A DNA stretch of 64,000 nucleotides from Sphingobium sp. CECT 9361. Lineage in GTDB: Bacteria; Pseudomonadota; Alphaproteobacteria; Sphingomonadales; Sphingomonadaceae. The stretch is from positions 1 through 64,000 of the forward strand of contig NZ_CAKKNC010000001.1 of the NCBI RefSeq assembly GCF_918741285.1. The letters are read 5' to 3'. Numbering within the stretch: the stretch's first letter is position 1; each line of letters opens with the position of its first letter. Shown in pieces: positions 18,965-27,876 of the stretch. The notes beneath the pieces were generated by a model. It made no database searches and had not been told where the DNA came from. It saw only the letters and a list, made by a program, of their open reading frames with translations. The position numbers and the translations under genes are program-made.

Positions 18965-20752
18965 TCAGAAGCGCGTGACGAGATCGACGAACAGCCGGTC
19001 GACCGACAGCGGCGCACCGGCGACCTCGTCGGCGTTGACCCAGCGCGCGCCGAACATGGTATTCTTGCCGATGGCGTAGTTGCCGCCGATGAACCAGCCC
19101 TTGAAGTTGGTACCGCCAAGGCCAAAGTCGCTGTCGGCAAAAGCGTCGATCACCGCATCGGATTCGATCCGGCGATAGCCGAGGACGAAGTTGTAGCCGC
19201 CCTTTTTGACATTCCAGTCGCGGTCGGGGTTGAGATCGAGCGCGCTGCCGAGCGTCAGCCGCGCCTGCCAGCCGGCATCGCCGCCCAGATAGGGATAGGT
19301 GGTTTTGGTGGCATTGGCGTCGGTTTCGGTGGGCGCGGGCACGGTGACGGCGGCGCCGAGATTGTTGATCGCACGCGCGACGACGGCGGCGCGGTCGAAG
19401 CCGAGGTTCTTGGCATATTCGCCCTCGAAGCGCACCCCGAAGTGATCGGAGGGCATGTAGTCGGCCGAGATATGGGCATTGAGGATGCGGAACTTCGACG
19501 CCAGTCCAAAATACTGGTTCTCGACGCTGAAAGCGGGGTTGCTCGGATCGCGCACGACATTGCGCAACACCATCAGCGTGTTGCCGAACTGCTGGAAGGC
19601 GGGGCGGCGCGCGTCGGTCGAGCAGGTCAGCTCGTACCAGTAACAGGGTGCCGAGACCTGGCCTACGACCTTGTCATAATGGAAATAGCCGCCAGCGAGC
19701 TTGATGCTGACCTTGTCGACCGGGTGGAAATCGACGCCCAGTTGCGCGGCGAGCAGATAGCGATCCTGGCTCTTGTAGGCACCGCGGACGCCTGGATAGG
19801 GGTCGGTGCCGCTTGTCGGCGCGACCGGCGCGTTGCGCGAGCCGAAGTTGAGGCTGGTGTTGAACACCGGGAAGGCTCCGGCCGCGCCGAACAGCGAGAG
19901 GGTCTCGCCGACTGGCTGCTTGACCGATAGCGCAACCCCGTCAAAGTTCATGTCGGGATCGAACATCAGGTCGGTAGTGAAGAAGGGATTGCCGAAGCGG
20001 CCGAGATCGACGTCGACGCCCTTCGTCGGCTTCAGGCGGATCGAGGCCTGGTCGAGCCAGATCTGATAGCCGCCGCCACCGAACGCGCCTAAGGTCTCGT
20101 TGGTCGAGACCGGCGAGATATTATTACCGGTGGCGAGCCGGATATTGGCGCTGATCCAATCGGTGACCCTGACCTTGACGCCGAGCCGGGCGCGCAGCTG
20201 CGCGCGCTGGCGGTTCTGCGTGGTGTTGAGGAACTCGGGGCCGATAAAGCCGGGCACCAGCGCGTTAATGTTCTGCGGGCTGCCGGCGTTCACCGCATAA
20301 TAATTGGGGAAGATGTCGGCATTGCCCTTGTCATAGAAACGCCCTTCGCCGCGCACGCGCACATCGCCGTACAGCGTGATGCGGCGGGTCCATTCGGGGG
20401 TTTCGCCGGGCTTCGACCAGCCTTCGGCCTGGGCCTGGCTGGCGAGCTGGGCCCTGACCTGCTCGGTGATCTGGTCGCGCACCACCTGGGGGACATAGGG
20501 GATAGTCTGGGTGCCGTCGGCCGAGGTGCCGCCTTCGATCGGCACGGCAGCGGCAGCGACGGGGGCGGTGCGCGCTTCGGCGATCATCTGGTCCGCCTCG
20601 GCGCGGGTGACGAGACCCTTGGCGACCATGATTTCGAGCAGCTTGTTGCTGTCGACCTGCTGGGCGGCGGCGGGCGCGGCGCTGAGCGCGATCCCGGCCG
20701 CACACGCAAGCAGCGCGGGTTTGAGGCGTTTACGAAGAATGGCAGTGTTCAC
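18965..20752 (-). CDS. Putative outer-membrane porin (Porin_5 type)
   Basis: A 595-aa protein read from the GTG at 20752, preceded by AAGGGGG seven bases upstream; the open frame extends further but without signal-peptide sense. The signal peptide ends SAAPAAAQQ. A short helical segment (SNKLLEIMVAKGLVTRAEAD), like that of putative porins, is followed by TLYGDVRVRGEGRFYD and a beta-barrel with alternating aromatic strands ending in Phe (FVDLVTRF). The family is annotated as putative porin. It lies 52 bases after tonB inside the two-partner secretion operon, so it may supply a channel or a surface partner for TpsA. Substrate unknown. Confidence 0.85.
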   Translation of the reverse strand: MNTAILRKRLKPALLACAAGIALSAAPAAAQQVDSNKLLEIMVAKGLVTRAEADQMIAEARTAPVAAAAVPIEGGTSADGTQTIPYVPQVVRDQITEQVRAQLASQAQAEGWSKPGETPEWTRRITLYGDVRVRGEGRFYDKGNADIFPNYYAVNAGSPQNINALVPGFIGPEFLNTTQNRQRAQLRARLGVKVRVTDWISANIRLATGNNISPVSTNETLGAFGGGGYQIWLDQASIRLKPTKGVDVDLGRFGNPFFTTDLMFDPDMNFDGVALSVKQPVGETLSLFGAAGAFPVFNTSLNFGSRNAPVAPTSGTDPYPGVRGAYKSQDRYLLAAQLGVDFHPVDKVSIKLAGGYFHYDKVVGQVSAPCYWYELTCSTDARRPAFQQFGNTLMVLRNVVRDPSNPAFSVENQYFGLASKFRILNAHISADYMPSDHFGVRFEGEYAKNLGFDRAAVVARAINNLGAAVTVPAPTETDANATKTTYPYLGGDAGWQARLTLGSALDLNPDRDWNVKKGGYNFVLGYRRIESDAVIDAFADSDFGLGGTNFKGWFIGGNYAIGKNTMFGARWVNADEVAGAPLSVDRLFVDLVTRF

Positions 20753-20804
20753 GATATATCCCCCTTCTGGGTGTCGAGGAGCCGACGGGCTGGGCGCAAG
20801 CGCG

Positions 20805-21521
20805 TCAGGCTCCGGGGCGCGAGTTGAGTTCGATTCGCATGGCGGGCAGGCCGTCGGGCGGGCGGCGCGAGAGCTGGAGACCGCCCAGTACCTGTCTGAG
20901 CCGGTCGTCGCGGCGGCTGTCACCCGAGCCGTCGAGGATGCGGACATCGGTGATGCGCCCCTGCGCATCGACCGTGACCAGCAGCCGCACGCTGTAGCGC
21001 CCGCGCGCCAGCCCGCGATCGGACTGGGTAGCAAGCCGGATCGCCGACGTGGCAAGACCGGCATAGAAGCCATAGCCATTGTCGCCATTGCCCGCGCGGG
21101 TGCCGATCCGCGTGCCCGAGCCGTTGCCTGCCGCGAGGCCGTAATTGCTGGGGCCGGCGCCTTCGCGTGCGGTGAGCGCGCTGTCGCCCGCGCTCGCATC
21201 CGCCTGCGATGGCGCCTGGTTGGGCGGCGGGGGCGTGTCCTGTGGCTGATCGAGCGGCGGGGCCTCTTTGGGTTCGATCGGCTTGTCCTGCGGCTTGGCT
21301 TCGGGCGGTTTGGGCGGGACCGGCGGCGGTGGCAACACCACCTGTGTGGTCTTCATCTCATTGGGCCGCTCGGTGACGATCTGCGCGTTGATCAGCGTCC
21401 AGACCAGCCACAGCGCGACCGCGATACCGCCTGCGGCCGCGAGCCGCCCCGGCGTCACCACCGGGCGCTTGCGCGATCGCAGCGGATCGTCGCCGCCTAT
21501 CGTGAGCGCGGCCATCACCAT
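20805..21521 (-). CDS. tonB: Energy transducer TonB-like protein of the TPS operon
   Basis: A 238-aa protein: a cytoplasmic start, one membrane helix (about 28-48, LAAAGGIAVALWLVWTLI), then a Pro/Lys-rich periplasmic spacer (PPPPVPPKPPEAKPQDKP) and a C-terminal domain beginning near 165. That domain lacks the usual YP..A motif. It reads YSVRLLVTVDAQGRITDVRI, followed by LGGLQLSRRPPDGLP, a divergent TonB_C. With the ExbB and ExbD genes just upstream it forms a dedicated Ton complex. Its start overlaps the 114-aa gene (TGATG for the second Met at 21515). Its C-terminus closely parallels that of the STN protein at 27877-28599. Confidence 0.85.
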   Translation of the reverse strand: MVMAALTIGGDDPLRSRKRPVVTPGRLAAAGGIAVALWLVWTLINAQIVTERPNEMKTTQVVLPPPPVPPKPPEAKPQDKPIEPKEAPPLDQPQDTPPPPNQAPSQADASAGDSALTAREGAGPSNYGLAAGNGSGTRIGTRAGNGDNGYGFYAGLATSAIRLATQSDRGLARGRYSVRLLVTVDAQGRITDVRILDGSGDSRRDDRLRQVLGGLQLSRRPPDGLPAMRIELNSRPGA

Positions 21522-21862
21522 GCTCCCCCGAAAGAAGCGCAGCGCTCGTCGTCGAGGCCCGCGATGAACAGGTCTGCGGCCCGCCAGTCGGCATCCCAGC
21601 CGCTCAGATCGATGCCGACCGATGCCGCCTGGAGATTGAAAACCATCCAGTCGGATCCCGAGGGGCCGCTCAGTTCGAATCCGCCATCTCGTCCTGCGTA
21701 GTCCGATGGAAGGACGCGGGGTCTTCCGCCGCTCTCGCCGTCGTCGCCACCCAGGGGGTGAAGATCAGCGGCAGCCATGGCCAGCGGCGTGGCCGTCGAA
21801 ATCCGCTTCGCGAACGGCGCAGGCGCTGGTGTCGCATCGGACAGTCCTCCAGGCGGGTTCAT
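21515..21862 (-). CDS. Hypothetical 114-aa protein between ExbD and TonB
   Basis: It starts at the ATG at 21862, which overlaps the exbD stop (ATGA), and its own stop overlaps the tonB start, so it is translationally coupled on both sides and very probably real. The N-terminal half is Pro/Ala/Gly-rich; the C-terminal half is acidic and Trp-rich (SDWMVFNLQAA, GWDADWRAADLFIAG). No signal peptide or membrane segment. Family not recognised. Position suggests a cytoplasmic regulator or assembly factor of the ExbB-ExbD-TonB complex. Confidence 0.6.
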   Translation of the reverse strand: MNPPGGLSDATPAPAPFAKRISTATPLAMAAADLHPLGGDDGESGGRPRVLPSDYAGRDGGFELSGPSGSDWMVFNLQAASVGIDLSGWDADWRAADLFIAGLDDERCASFGGAW

Positions 21863-22278
21863 TGCGCACCCGTCGGCGGCCGGGTGGAAGCCATGCCGAG
21901 GCTCGGCACGCCGACCTTCGAACACAGGTCGAGCACCTGCATGACCTTGTCGTACTGAACCGCACGGTCGCCACGCAGGACCACCGCGAGATCCGGCGTC
22001 GACGCGATCGAGGCCCGCAGCTGGCTCTCCAGCTCGACCAGCGACACCGGGATGGCGTCGATCGAGATCGTCCCATCGTTCGCCACCGCGATCACGCGGC
22101 TCTTCTGCACGTCGAGCGTCTTGGCCGAAGAGGCGCTGGGCAGGTCGACCTTGATGCCCTGTACCGCCGCGGTGGTCAGCAGGATGAAGATGATGAGGAG
22201 GACGAGCATGACGTCGATCATCGGCGTCACGTTGATCTCGTTATACGGCTTGTCCTCGTCGCCGAGCTGGATAGCCAT
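21859..22278 (-). CDS. exbD: Biopolymer transport protein ExbD/TolR family
   Basis: A 138-aa protein from the ATG at 22278, 14 bases after exbB. It shows the ExbD layout: the short cytoplasmic motif NEINVTPMIDVMLVLLIIFI, holding the conserved membrane Asp (ID) needed for proton use, one membrane helix, and a periplasmic domain with the family ending VLRGD.AVQYDKVMQVLD. It works with ExbB to energise TonB. Its position between the ExbB fusion and the 114-aa gene/tonB marks a private Ton motor for the secretion operon. Confidence 0.93.
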   Translation of the reverse strand: MAIQLGDEDKPYNEINVTPMIDVMLVLLIIFILLTTAAVQGIKVDLPSASSAKTLDVQKSRVIAVANDGTISIDAIPVSLVELESQLRASIASTPDLAVVLRGDRAVQYDKVMQVLDLCSKVGVPSLGMASTRPPTGAQ

Positions 22279-22292
22279 GGTTCCCGCGCCCC

Positions 22293-24071
22293 TTATTCGG
22301 CTGCTTGCAGCGTGGGGGCGGGGCCGGAACCACCGGGGCCAGCGACATCCTGCCACGTCTCGGCGATGCGTTTTTCGAGTTCGTCTGCGAAGATCTGGCT
22401 GCGTTGGGTGATCTTCTTGCTGCGCGAGAGCAACGCGTTGTAGCCGAACATCGACGGGATCGCGACGACGAGCCCTGCGACCGTCGCCAGCAGTGCGGCG
22501 GCGATACCAGGGGCAATCGCATTGATATTGACCTCACCGGCCGCCGCGACCGCCGCGAAGGTGATCATCACGCCCAGCACCGTGCCGGCAAGGCCGATGA
22601 ACGGTCCGCCCGAAATTGCGTTGGTCAAGAGGCCCATCCGTTCGGACAGCGACTGGTTCTGGACGATCTGGGTCGCATCGAGCCGCGAGCGGATCGCCGC
22701 GATCGACTGAGCGCGGATCGCGAAGCGCGAGCCGGTCGGCAGCTTCTCGTTCAGCCGCTCGGCCAGTTCGCGCCGCCCGACCTGATAGAGTTCGGCAAGC
22801 GTCGAGCCCGCTGCATCGGCGCCGGGGTCGAAGGTCGGCAGCCCCTCATGGTCGCCCGATCGGCGCGGCTGGCGGTTGTACGCATCGAGGAAAGCTTCAT
22901 TGGCCTTCTCGATCCGCCCGAACAGCAAGATCTTGCTGACCAAAGTAGCCATCGCCGCCGCGAACAGCAGGGCGAGAATGCCAATTACGATCCAGGCGTC
23001 AAGCGTCAGCGCCTTGAACAGGATTCCGAAATAGCCGTGACCGCCACCGGTCTCGATCTGCTCGGCGGTGGCGGCGGTGACCAGCTTCGATGCCTGGCCC
23101 TCGCTCGCCGCCGCCAGTTCGAACGTCGCCTGCGGCAGTGCCGAGCCTGCGACGCGAAGCTCGTCGATCTCGCCCTTGAAGCCCTCACCCAGCACCGGCG
23201 CACCGGTGGCGGCGCCAAGCGCGCCCGCGACTTCGCCCGCTGGCTGGCAGTTGATGTAGAGCAGGCTCTTGCCGCCGTCATTGACCAAAGCGACATGCGA
23301 CCAGCTATCGCCGGCGAGCGCCGCGCCCGCCGACCGCTGGCCGCCCTGTTCGACGAACAACTGCCCGCCCTGCGCGACCAGGCTCACCGCTCCCGGCACC
23401 GCGAAGACCGTGCCGTCACCGGCGGGCTTGACCCAGAAGCTGACCGTGACCGGGCCGGTTCCGAAGGCTTGTGCTGGCAGGCTGAGCGGACTGGTCCCGT
23501 CGAGCACGAGACCCTGTCCGATCAGCCCGCCGGCGCTGCGACCCGCGGCTCCCGCGGAAGTAAAACCATTGCCGGTCACGTCCTGCGCGGCGCCTTCGCC
23601 CGCGAAGTGATAGACCAGCCGATATTCCGACCCGAAGGTGCCTGCCGCATCCTGCTGCGCGGGCGCGGTCTTGTTGCCATAATAGGCATAGATCGCGTTC
23701 GGCTGACCGGGTTCGAGGTTCGCGACATCGACCCACACCAAAGCCTGCTCTTCGGCGGGCGCCCATTTCTCGATGTGGAATTTGAGCGGCGTGCGATCGT
23801 CGCCCGCGATGAAGCGCAGGTCCGAGCCATCCGCCTTCACATCCTTAAAGCTGAAATTGCCCGAATGCAGCCGGATCAGCACCGGCGCGCGCGCGACCTT
23901 GCCGGTCAGCCCCGCCGCTCCGGCATCGAGCGAGATCTTCGTCCGATAGGCAAAGTCATTCTGCCCCCAGGCAAAGGCCGGCGTGGCCGACAGCAGCGCG
24001 ACGGAGGCAATGACGCCTCCCGTCAGGCATTTGGCGATCACGCCCTTTTTCAGACGAGAAGTAGTCATCAT
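22293..24071 (-). CDS. exbB: DUF2341-LamG-ExbB fusion (MotA/TolQ/ExbB proton channel family)
   Basis: A 592-aa protein. The ATG at 24071 overlaps the TpsB stop (TGATG) and has GGGGGA upstream. In order: signal peptide (1-35, ending SATPAFAW); DUF2341 domain (about 45-130, with LRFIAGDDRTPLKFHIE and NAIYAYYGN); LamG/concanavalin-like domain (about 155-325, GLVLDGTSPLSLP, VSFWVKP, LLYINCQPAGEV); membrane helix (about 355-380); ExbB core (about 455-570, GGPFIGLAGTVLGVMITFA and ATVAGLVVAIPSMFGYN). A large periplasmic sugar- or protein-binding head is thus joined to the proton-channel subunit, about twice the size of a standard ExbB. The head may sense or hold TpsA or cell wall in the periplasm; that is inferred. 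Confidence 0.92.
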   Translation of the reverse strand: MMTTSRLKKGVIAKCLTGGVIASVALLSATPAFAWGQNDFAYRTKISLDAGAAGLTGKVARAPVLIRLHSGNFSFKDVKADGSDLRFIAGDDRTPLKFHIEKWAPAEEQALVWVDVANLEPGQPNAIYAYYGNKTAPAQQDAAGTFGSEYRLVYHFAGEGAAQDVTGNGFTSAGAAGRSAGGLIGQGLVLDGTSPLSLPAQAFGTGPVTVSFWVKPAGDGTVFAVPGAVSLVAQGGQLFVEQGGQRSAGAALAGDSWSHVALVNDGGKSLLYINCQPAGEVAGALGAATGAPVLGEGFKGEIDELRVAGSALPQATFELAAASEGQASKLVTAATAEQIETGGGHGYFGILFKALTLDAWIVIGILALLFAAAMATLVSKILLFGRIEKANEAFLDAYNRQPRRSGDHEGLPTFDPGADAAGSTLAELYQVGRRELAERLNEKLPTGSRFAIRAQSIAAIRSRLDATQIVQNQSLSERMGLLTNAISGGPFIGLAGTVLGVMITFAAVAAAGEVNINAIAPGIAAALLATVAGLVVAIPSMFGYNALLSRSKKITQRSQIFADELEKRIAETWQDVAGPGGSGPAPTLQAAE

Positions 24072-25690
24072 CAAAATTCCCCCAGTATGCGGAAGCGAAC
24101 GAAAATATCGCCGGACTTGCTGTCGGCGGCGGAGACGAGCGGCACGCCCGCGTCGATCGTGCCGGTGAGGTGGTTGAAAAGCTTGAGGCGCCCGCCAAGT
24201 CCGGCGCTGATCGCGCGGAAGCTGTCCTTCTGGCCGGGCAGCGGGTCATAGATGCCGGCGAAGCCGACATCGTAGAAGCCGTAAACGCGCAGATCCTTGA
24301 CGAAGGGGCCGATCAGCCCGCCGAGATCGGGCGAACGCAATTCGGTCTGCAGCGCCACGCCCCAGTCGCCCAACGCCTCGCTCTCATAATAACCGCGCAC
24401 GCTCTGCATCCCGCCCAAGGAGAATTGTTCGTTCGAAATAAGCGGCGCGCCCGCCCATTGGCCGGTGAGGTGCGTATAATATTGCAGATGCCCGAACAGG
24501 TCGCGGCTGTGGCTGCCGTCGAGCTTGACCAGCAGGAAGCCCGGCCGCGCCTGATAGCGTTTGTCGTCGAACGCCGCGCGCCCGTCGCCCAGCCCGCGCA
24601 GTCCGAACACAGTCGAGACGGTGAGGTCCGTATCCTTCCTGTCGCCGGTCCAGTCGCCGCGCCATGCGGCGCTGATCGGGATATAGGTGATCGGCACCGA
24701 GGCGCGGTCCGATCCCAGGATCACGTCTTCCTTGAAATGCTTCCAGTCGGCACCCAGCGTCAACGAATGATAAAAGCCCTCGGCCGCGCCGAGCGAGGCG
24801 ATTACCCGCGCGCCGGCCATGTCACCCTTGCCAACCACGCTCGTCCCGCCGACCACCGCGATGTCGCTGTCCGAATGCACGCCATAGATCAGCAACTGCA
24901 GCCCGGTGCCGAGGTGCATAAGGTAATTGCCGGAGAACACCGTGGCATCGTCGCGCCGCCGCGGCGCGGTCTGTGCCGAGAGCGAGATGCTGTCGCCGCG
25001 CCCCCACAGATCGTCATAGCGGATCGTCGCCGCGGCGCGCAGGTCGGTGGTCGCGGCCGACGAGTAATTGTTGAGCTCAGCCGAGCCGTGGAAGGGCGAT
25101 GAATCCTCGACCTTGAGCACCACGTCGAGCGTACCGGGCGCTTCGCCCGCGCGCATCTCCGGGGTCACCTTGCGGCTCGGCTTCTGGTTCATCGCGATCA
25201 CGTCGCGCTGGAACGTCTTGAGATTGGGCGTCTCGCCCGGCGTCAGCGAAGCCGCCTGTGCGACGATGCGCTCGGGCTTGCGCGTCCCTTCGACCGCGAC
25301 CTTGCCGATCATCTGCGGCTGCACCTGCAGCACCAGCACACCGCTGCCGACCGTCTGTTCAGGCACGAACACCGACACCGCCGGATAGCCCGCATCCTCG
25401 TACGCTTTCTGCAACGCCGCACGCGCGGACTCGACGTCCGCTTCGCTCCGGTCCGGCCCCATAAACGGATAGATCACCCGCTCTACCCGGTCCGGCGGCA
25501 GCAGCGGGCCAGCGGCCGTGACATTGCCCTTCACCTGGAACGCCCGGATCTCGAATTGCGTCGCGGGCGTGGGGGATGATGCGGCTGCGATCTGTGCGTC
25601 CTGGGCATAAGCGGGCGGCACGACGCCCATCGCTAGGCCGATCGTCAGGGAGCGCAGGGACACGCGCAGTCGATGTCGTTCGAAACTCAA
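24071..25690 (-). CDS. Two-partner secretion transporter TpsB (ShlB/FhaC/HecB family)
   Basis: A 539-aa Omp85-superfamily transporter. A TTG at 25690 is chosen because GGGGGAG precedes it and it yields a signal peptide ending VVPPAYAQD; the frame is open further but upstream codons look non-coding. The N-terminal POTRA region (about 45-195) includes FEIRAFQVKGNVTAAG and the typical AYEDAGYPAVSVFVPEQ. The 16-strand barrel carries the conserved loop motif GGMQSVRGYY near 426-435 and ends FVRFRILGEF. It should recognise the TPS domain of the 4006-aa TpsA and export it. It is the first gene of the operon and about 330 bases downstream of an AraC regulator. Confidence 0.93.
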   Translation of the reverse strand: MSFERHRLRVSLRSLTIGLAMGVVPPAYAQDAQIAAASSPTPATQFEIRAFQVKGNVTAAGPLLPPDRVERVIYPFMGPDRSEADVESARAALQKAYEDAGYPAVSVFVPEQTVGSGVLVLQVQPQMIGKVAVEGTRKPERIVAQAASLTPGETPNLKTFQRDVIAMNQKPSRKVTPEMRAGEAPGTLDVVLKVEDSSPFHGSAELNNYSSAATTDLRAAATIRYDDLWGRGDSISLSAQTAPRRRDDATVFSGNYLMHLGTGLQLLIYGVHSDSDIAVVGGTSVVGKGDMAGARVIASLGAAEGFYHSLTLGADWKHFKEDVILGSDRASVPITYIPISAAWRGDWTGDRKDTDLTVSTVFGLRGLGDGRAAFDDKRYQARPGFLLVKLDGSHSRDLFGHLQYYTHLTGQWAGAPLISNEQFSLGGMQSVRGYYESEALGDWGVALQTELRSPDLGGLIGPFVKDLRVYGFYDVGFAGIYDPLPGQKDSFRAISAGLGGRLKLFNHLTGTIDAGVPLVSAADSKSGDIFVRFRILGEF

Positions 25691-26019
25691 ATTCTTCTCC
25701 CCCGCCACGAATGCCGCGCGACCGGGAGGGTCAAGCGGCAGGATGGTGATCCCAAATGGGTGGAGGGCGCAGCAAAGACTCACTTGCTGCATTGCAGCGC
25801 CCATCGTTGAGGCGCTTCCTAAAGGTGAGTATTGACGAGTCTCAAGTAAAAATGATCTATGCCCAGAGACTTGATGCGGATTCGCACATCCGGGACATGT
25901 AGTATGTCGTTTATGTTTCAAAATGACAAAATAAAGAGTTGAGCTTGGATTGTAACGAGTTAATCCCCACCCCCTATTAGAGGGCAGGGTTATCTATTAT
26001 GTTCGGAGGGATTGTTTTG
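25691..26019 (-). promoter_or_regulatory. Probable promoter region of the secretion operon
   Basis: A 329-base gene-free stretch, visibly more AT-rich than the flanks (for example around 25900-26015), between the araC-type stop and the tpsB start. The 12-gene minus-strand run begins here, so its main promoter is expected here, with the AraC protein or the ECF sigma factor as candidate regulators. I cannot define a -35/-10 pair with confidence. Confidence 0.5.
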
Positions 26020-26979
26020 TTATTTTACGCTGAGCGCCTCCATATTCATGCCCACCGCTCGGCGGCGGGTCTCGCTGGGTGCTTCCCCGAACCGTTTGTG
26101 ATAGGCTCGGGTGAAGGCGCTTGGCGTCCGGTAGCCGATGCTTGCCGCAACCGCAGCGATTTGCCGGCTGTCGGTGCCGCTCGCCATGCTACGAAACGCG
26201 CGTTGCAATCGCGCTTCCTGGACATAATCGCCGATCGACAGGCCGAGGCAGGATCGAAAGCCGCGTCGCAGCGTCGGCACCGTCACGCCAGCAGCCCGTG
26301 CGATCGCTTCGGCGTCCCAGTTCTGTTCGTAATTTTCGCTGACCGCGTGCATTGCGCGCGTGATCGATCGGACGCGAGGGAAGATGTCGTCCGCCATGCC
26401 GCTTGCAGCAAGCGTGGCGACAAGCGTCTCGATGAAGCGGGTTTCAGCGCTATCGGGGCCGACCCCGCGACTCCAGTCGATATCGGGCAGGATCGTGTCG
26501 AACAATCCATTGACGCGCAGCCGCGCGGCGCCGCCAACTACCCGTTCGACCATGCCGAGGCGGCGCGCGTCGCCGAACAAACGGCTCGCCGACACTTGAA
26601 GCTGCTGGCGCGGAACCTGGACGATCAAGCTGCGTCCGCCAGCGGCCCAGGCCAGCGTGGCAGACCCCTGCTGGGTCCACCAAAGCATGTCGGTCCGCGT
26701 AAGCCCACTCCGAACGCCGCTGTTGGTCACAGTCGTCTCACCTGCCAGCGGCAGGATCAGGGTTGCCACCTGGGTATTGCCGTCGATTGTATGGCGGTAT
26801 TGCGTGCCGAAATCGCGCATCTCGAGCAAGAGCGTACCAATCCGGGCGTGAAGACATTGCCCCGGACGCAACAGCGGACCACCACCTGGAAGCGGTCGGC
26901 ATTTGGCGATCGCTTCTCCGGCGTCGTGCCGCGGCGATGGCGCGATAGCTGTGAGCTTCGGCTGCGATCCGGTCATCAT
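26020..26979 (-). CDS. AraC family transcriptional regulator
   Basis: A 319-aa protein with a variable N-terminal sensor half and a C-terminal double helix-turn-helix (about 215-310). The signature SIGDYVQEARLQRAFRSMAS is followed by AAVASIGYRTPSAFTRAYHK and RFGEAPSETRR, the standard AraC/XylS ending. The N-terminal part resembles AraC-binding-like cupin domains (LRPGQCLHARIGTLLLEMR). It is transcribed toward the secretion operon and divergently from tonB, and shares a 212-base intergenic region (26980-27191) with the latter, so it is the natural local regulator of one or both. The effector cannot be seen. Confidence 0.9.
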   Translation of the reverse strand: MMTGSQPKLTAIAPSPRHDAGEAIAKCRPLPGGGPLLRPGQCLHARIGTLLLEMRDFGTQYRHTIDGNTQVATLILPLAGETTVTNSGVRSGLTRTDMLWWTQQGSATLAWAAGGRSLIVQVPRQQLQVSASRLFGDARRLGMVERVVGGAARLRVNGLFDTILPDIDWSRGVGPDSAETRFIETLVATLAASGMADDIFPRVRSITRAMHAVSENYEQNWDAEAIARAAGVTVPTLRRGFRSCLGLSIGDYVQEARLQRAFRSMASGTDSRQIAAVAASIGYRTPSAFTRAYHKRFGEAPSETRRRAVGMNMEALSVK

Positions 26980-27191
26980 GTTTCAGCCCTCCATGGGCGT
27001 GACAATCGTCGCGCATCATTTGCGAACATCTATTTTCTGGCAGGATCGAAATTTTCCGGACGCCGACCGTCTGATCGCGCTCAACGGTCCGCAAACCCGC
27101 GCCTCATTGTTTTGGATGCAAAACTGTCATCTGGCGGTGCTAGGCGACGCCTATCCTTCAACTACCATGACATTCGCATGACCGATCGCTC

Positions 27192-27851
27192 ATGCGTGAG
27201 CAGGCGATGATGGCTTCGTCGCGCGTCGCGCCGTTTCTTTTGTCGCTGGCCTTTCATCTGGCGATCATGGGCTTATTCCTGACCATCTGGTCGCCGGCCG
27301 GGGACGGACGGCGGTCGCTGTTGGACGGTGCGCGCGACAATGTGCTGACCGTAACCCTGATCCCGCTGGACTCGCAACGCGCGCGCGCCTCCTCGGGGAG
27401 AACAGAACCCTTGCCCAGTATGACCGCCAATGCCCGGAATGCCATTCGAGCCATGCCTTTGTCGTCCGCAAGCGCCGCGCCATCGGGCGGCAGCGATGGC
27501 GGTCCATCGGCACCGATCGCCGAGCACGCGCCTGAGGCGCAGGCACCCGGTGAAGCTAATCCGATCATGGCGCCGCGCTACCGTGATATGCTGCTCGCCC
27601 ATATCGCGCAGTTTCGTCGCTATCCGGAAGAAGCAAGGCGCAACCGCCAGCAAGGCACCGTGCTCGTCCGCTTCCTCCTTGATCGCGAGGGCCATGTCCT
27701 GCGGCTGTGGACCGACTCCAGTTCGGGGCAGCCGCTGCTTGACGATGAAGCCGCCGCCGCTGTCCGGCGCGCCCAGCCACTGCCGCCGATCCCGGAGGAT
27801 TTGCCTGACCGCATCGTCATCACCATTCCGATCAATTTCGAACTGGGTTGA
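27192..27851 (+). CDS. Energy transducer TonB (second, canonical)
   Basis: A 219-aa protein with an N-terminal membrane anchor (VAPFLLSLAFHLAIMGLFLT), an Ala/Pro/Ser-rich spacer, and a canonical TonB C-terminal domain (about 135-219): AHIAQFRRYPEEARRNRQQG, then VLVRFLLDREGHV and LPPIPEDLPDRIVITIPI. The start may instead be ATG 27207 or 27210, which lie closer to a purine-rich AGCAGG. It heads a plus-strand group with the STN protein, sigma factor and FecR (25-base gap, then overlaps), so it probably energises the signal step or a receptor encoded elsewhere. Confidence 0.9.
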   Translation: MREQAMMASSRVAPFLLSLAFHLAIMGLFLTIWSPAGDGRRSLLDGARDNVLTVTLIPLDSQRARASSGRTEPLPSMTANARNAIRAMPLSSASAAPSGGSDGGPSAPIAEHAPEAQAPGEANPIMAPRYRDMLLAHIAQFRRYPEEARRNRQQGTVLVRFLLDREGHVLRLWTDSSSGQPLLDDEAAAAVRRAQPLPPIPEDLPDRIVITIPINFELG

Positions 27852-27876
27852 AGGCGTAGTGCGGGGGATCGATACC

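Noticed and set aside
22305..24251. Long plus-strand open frame (648 aa) opposite the ExbB fusion
   Set aside because: Antisense to a clearly coding gene; rich in Arg/Asp/Gly with no domain pattern, as expected for the shadow of GC-rich codons.
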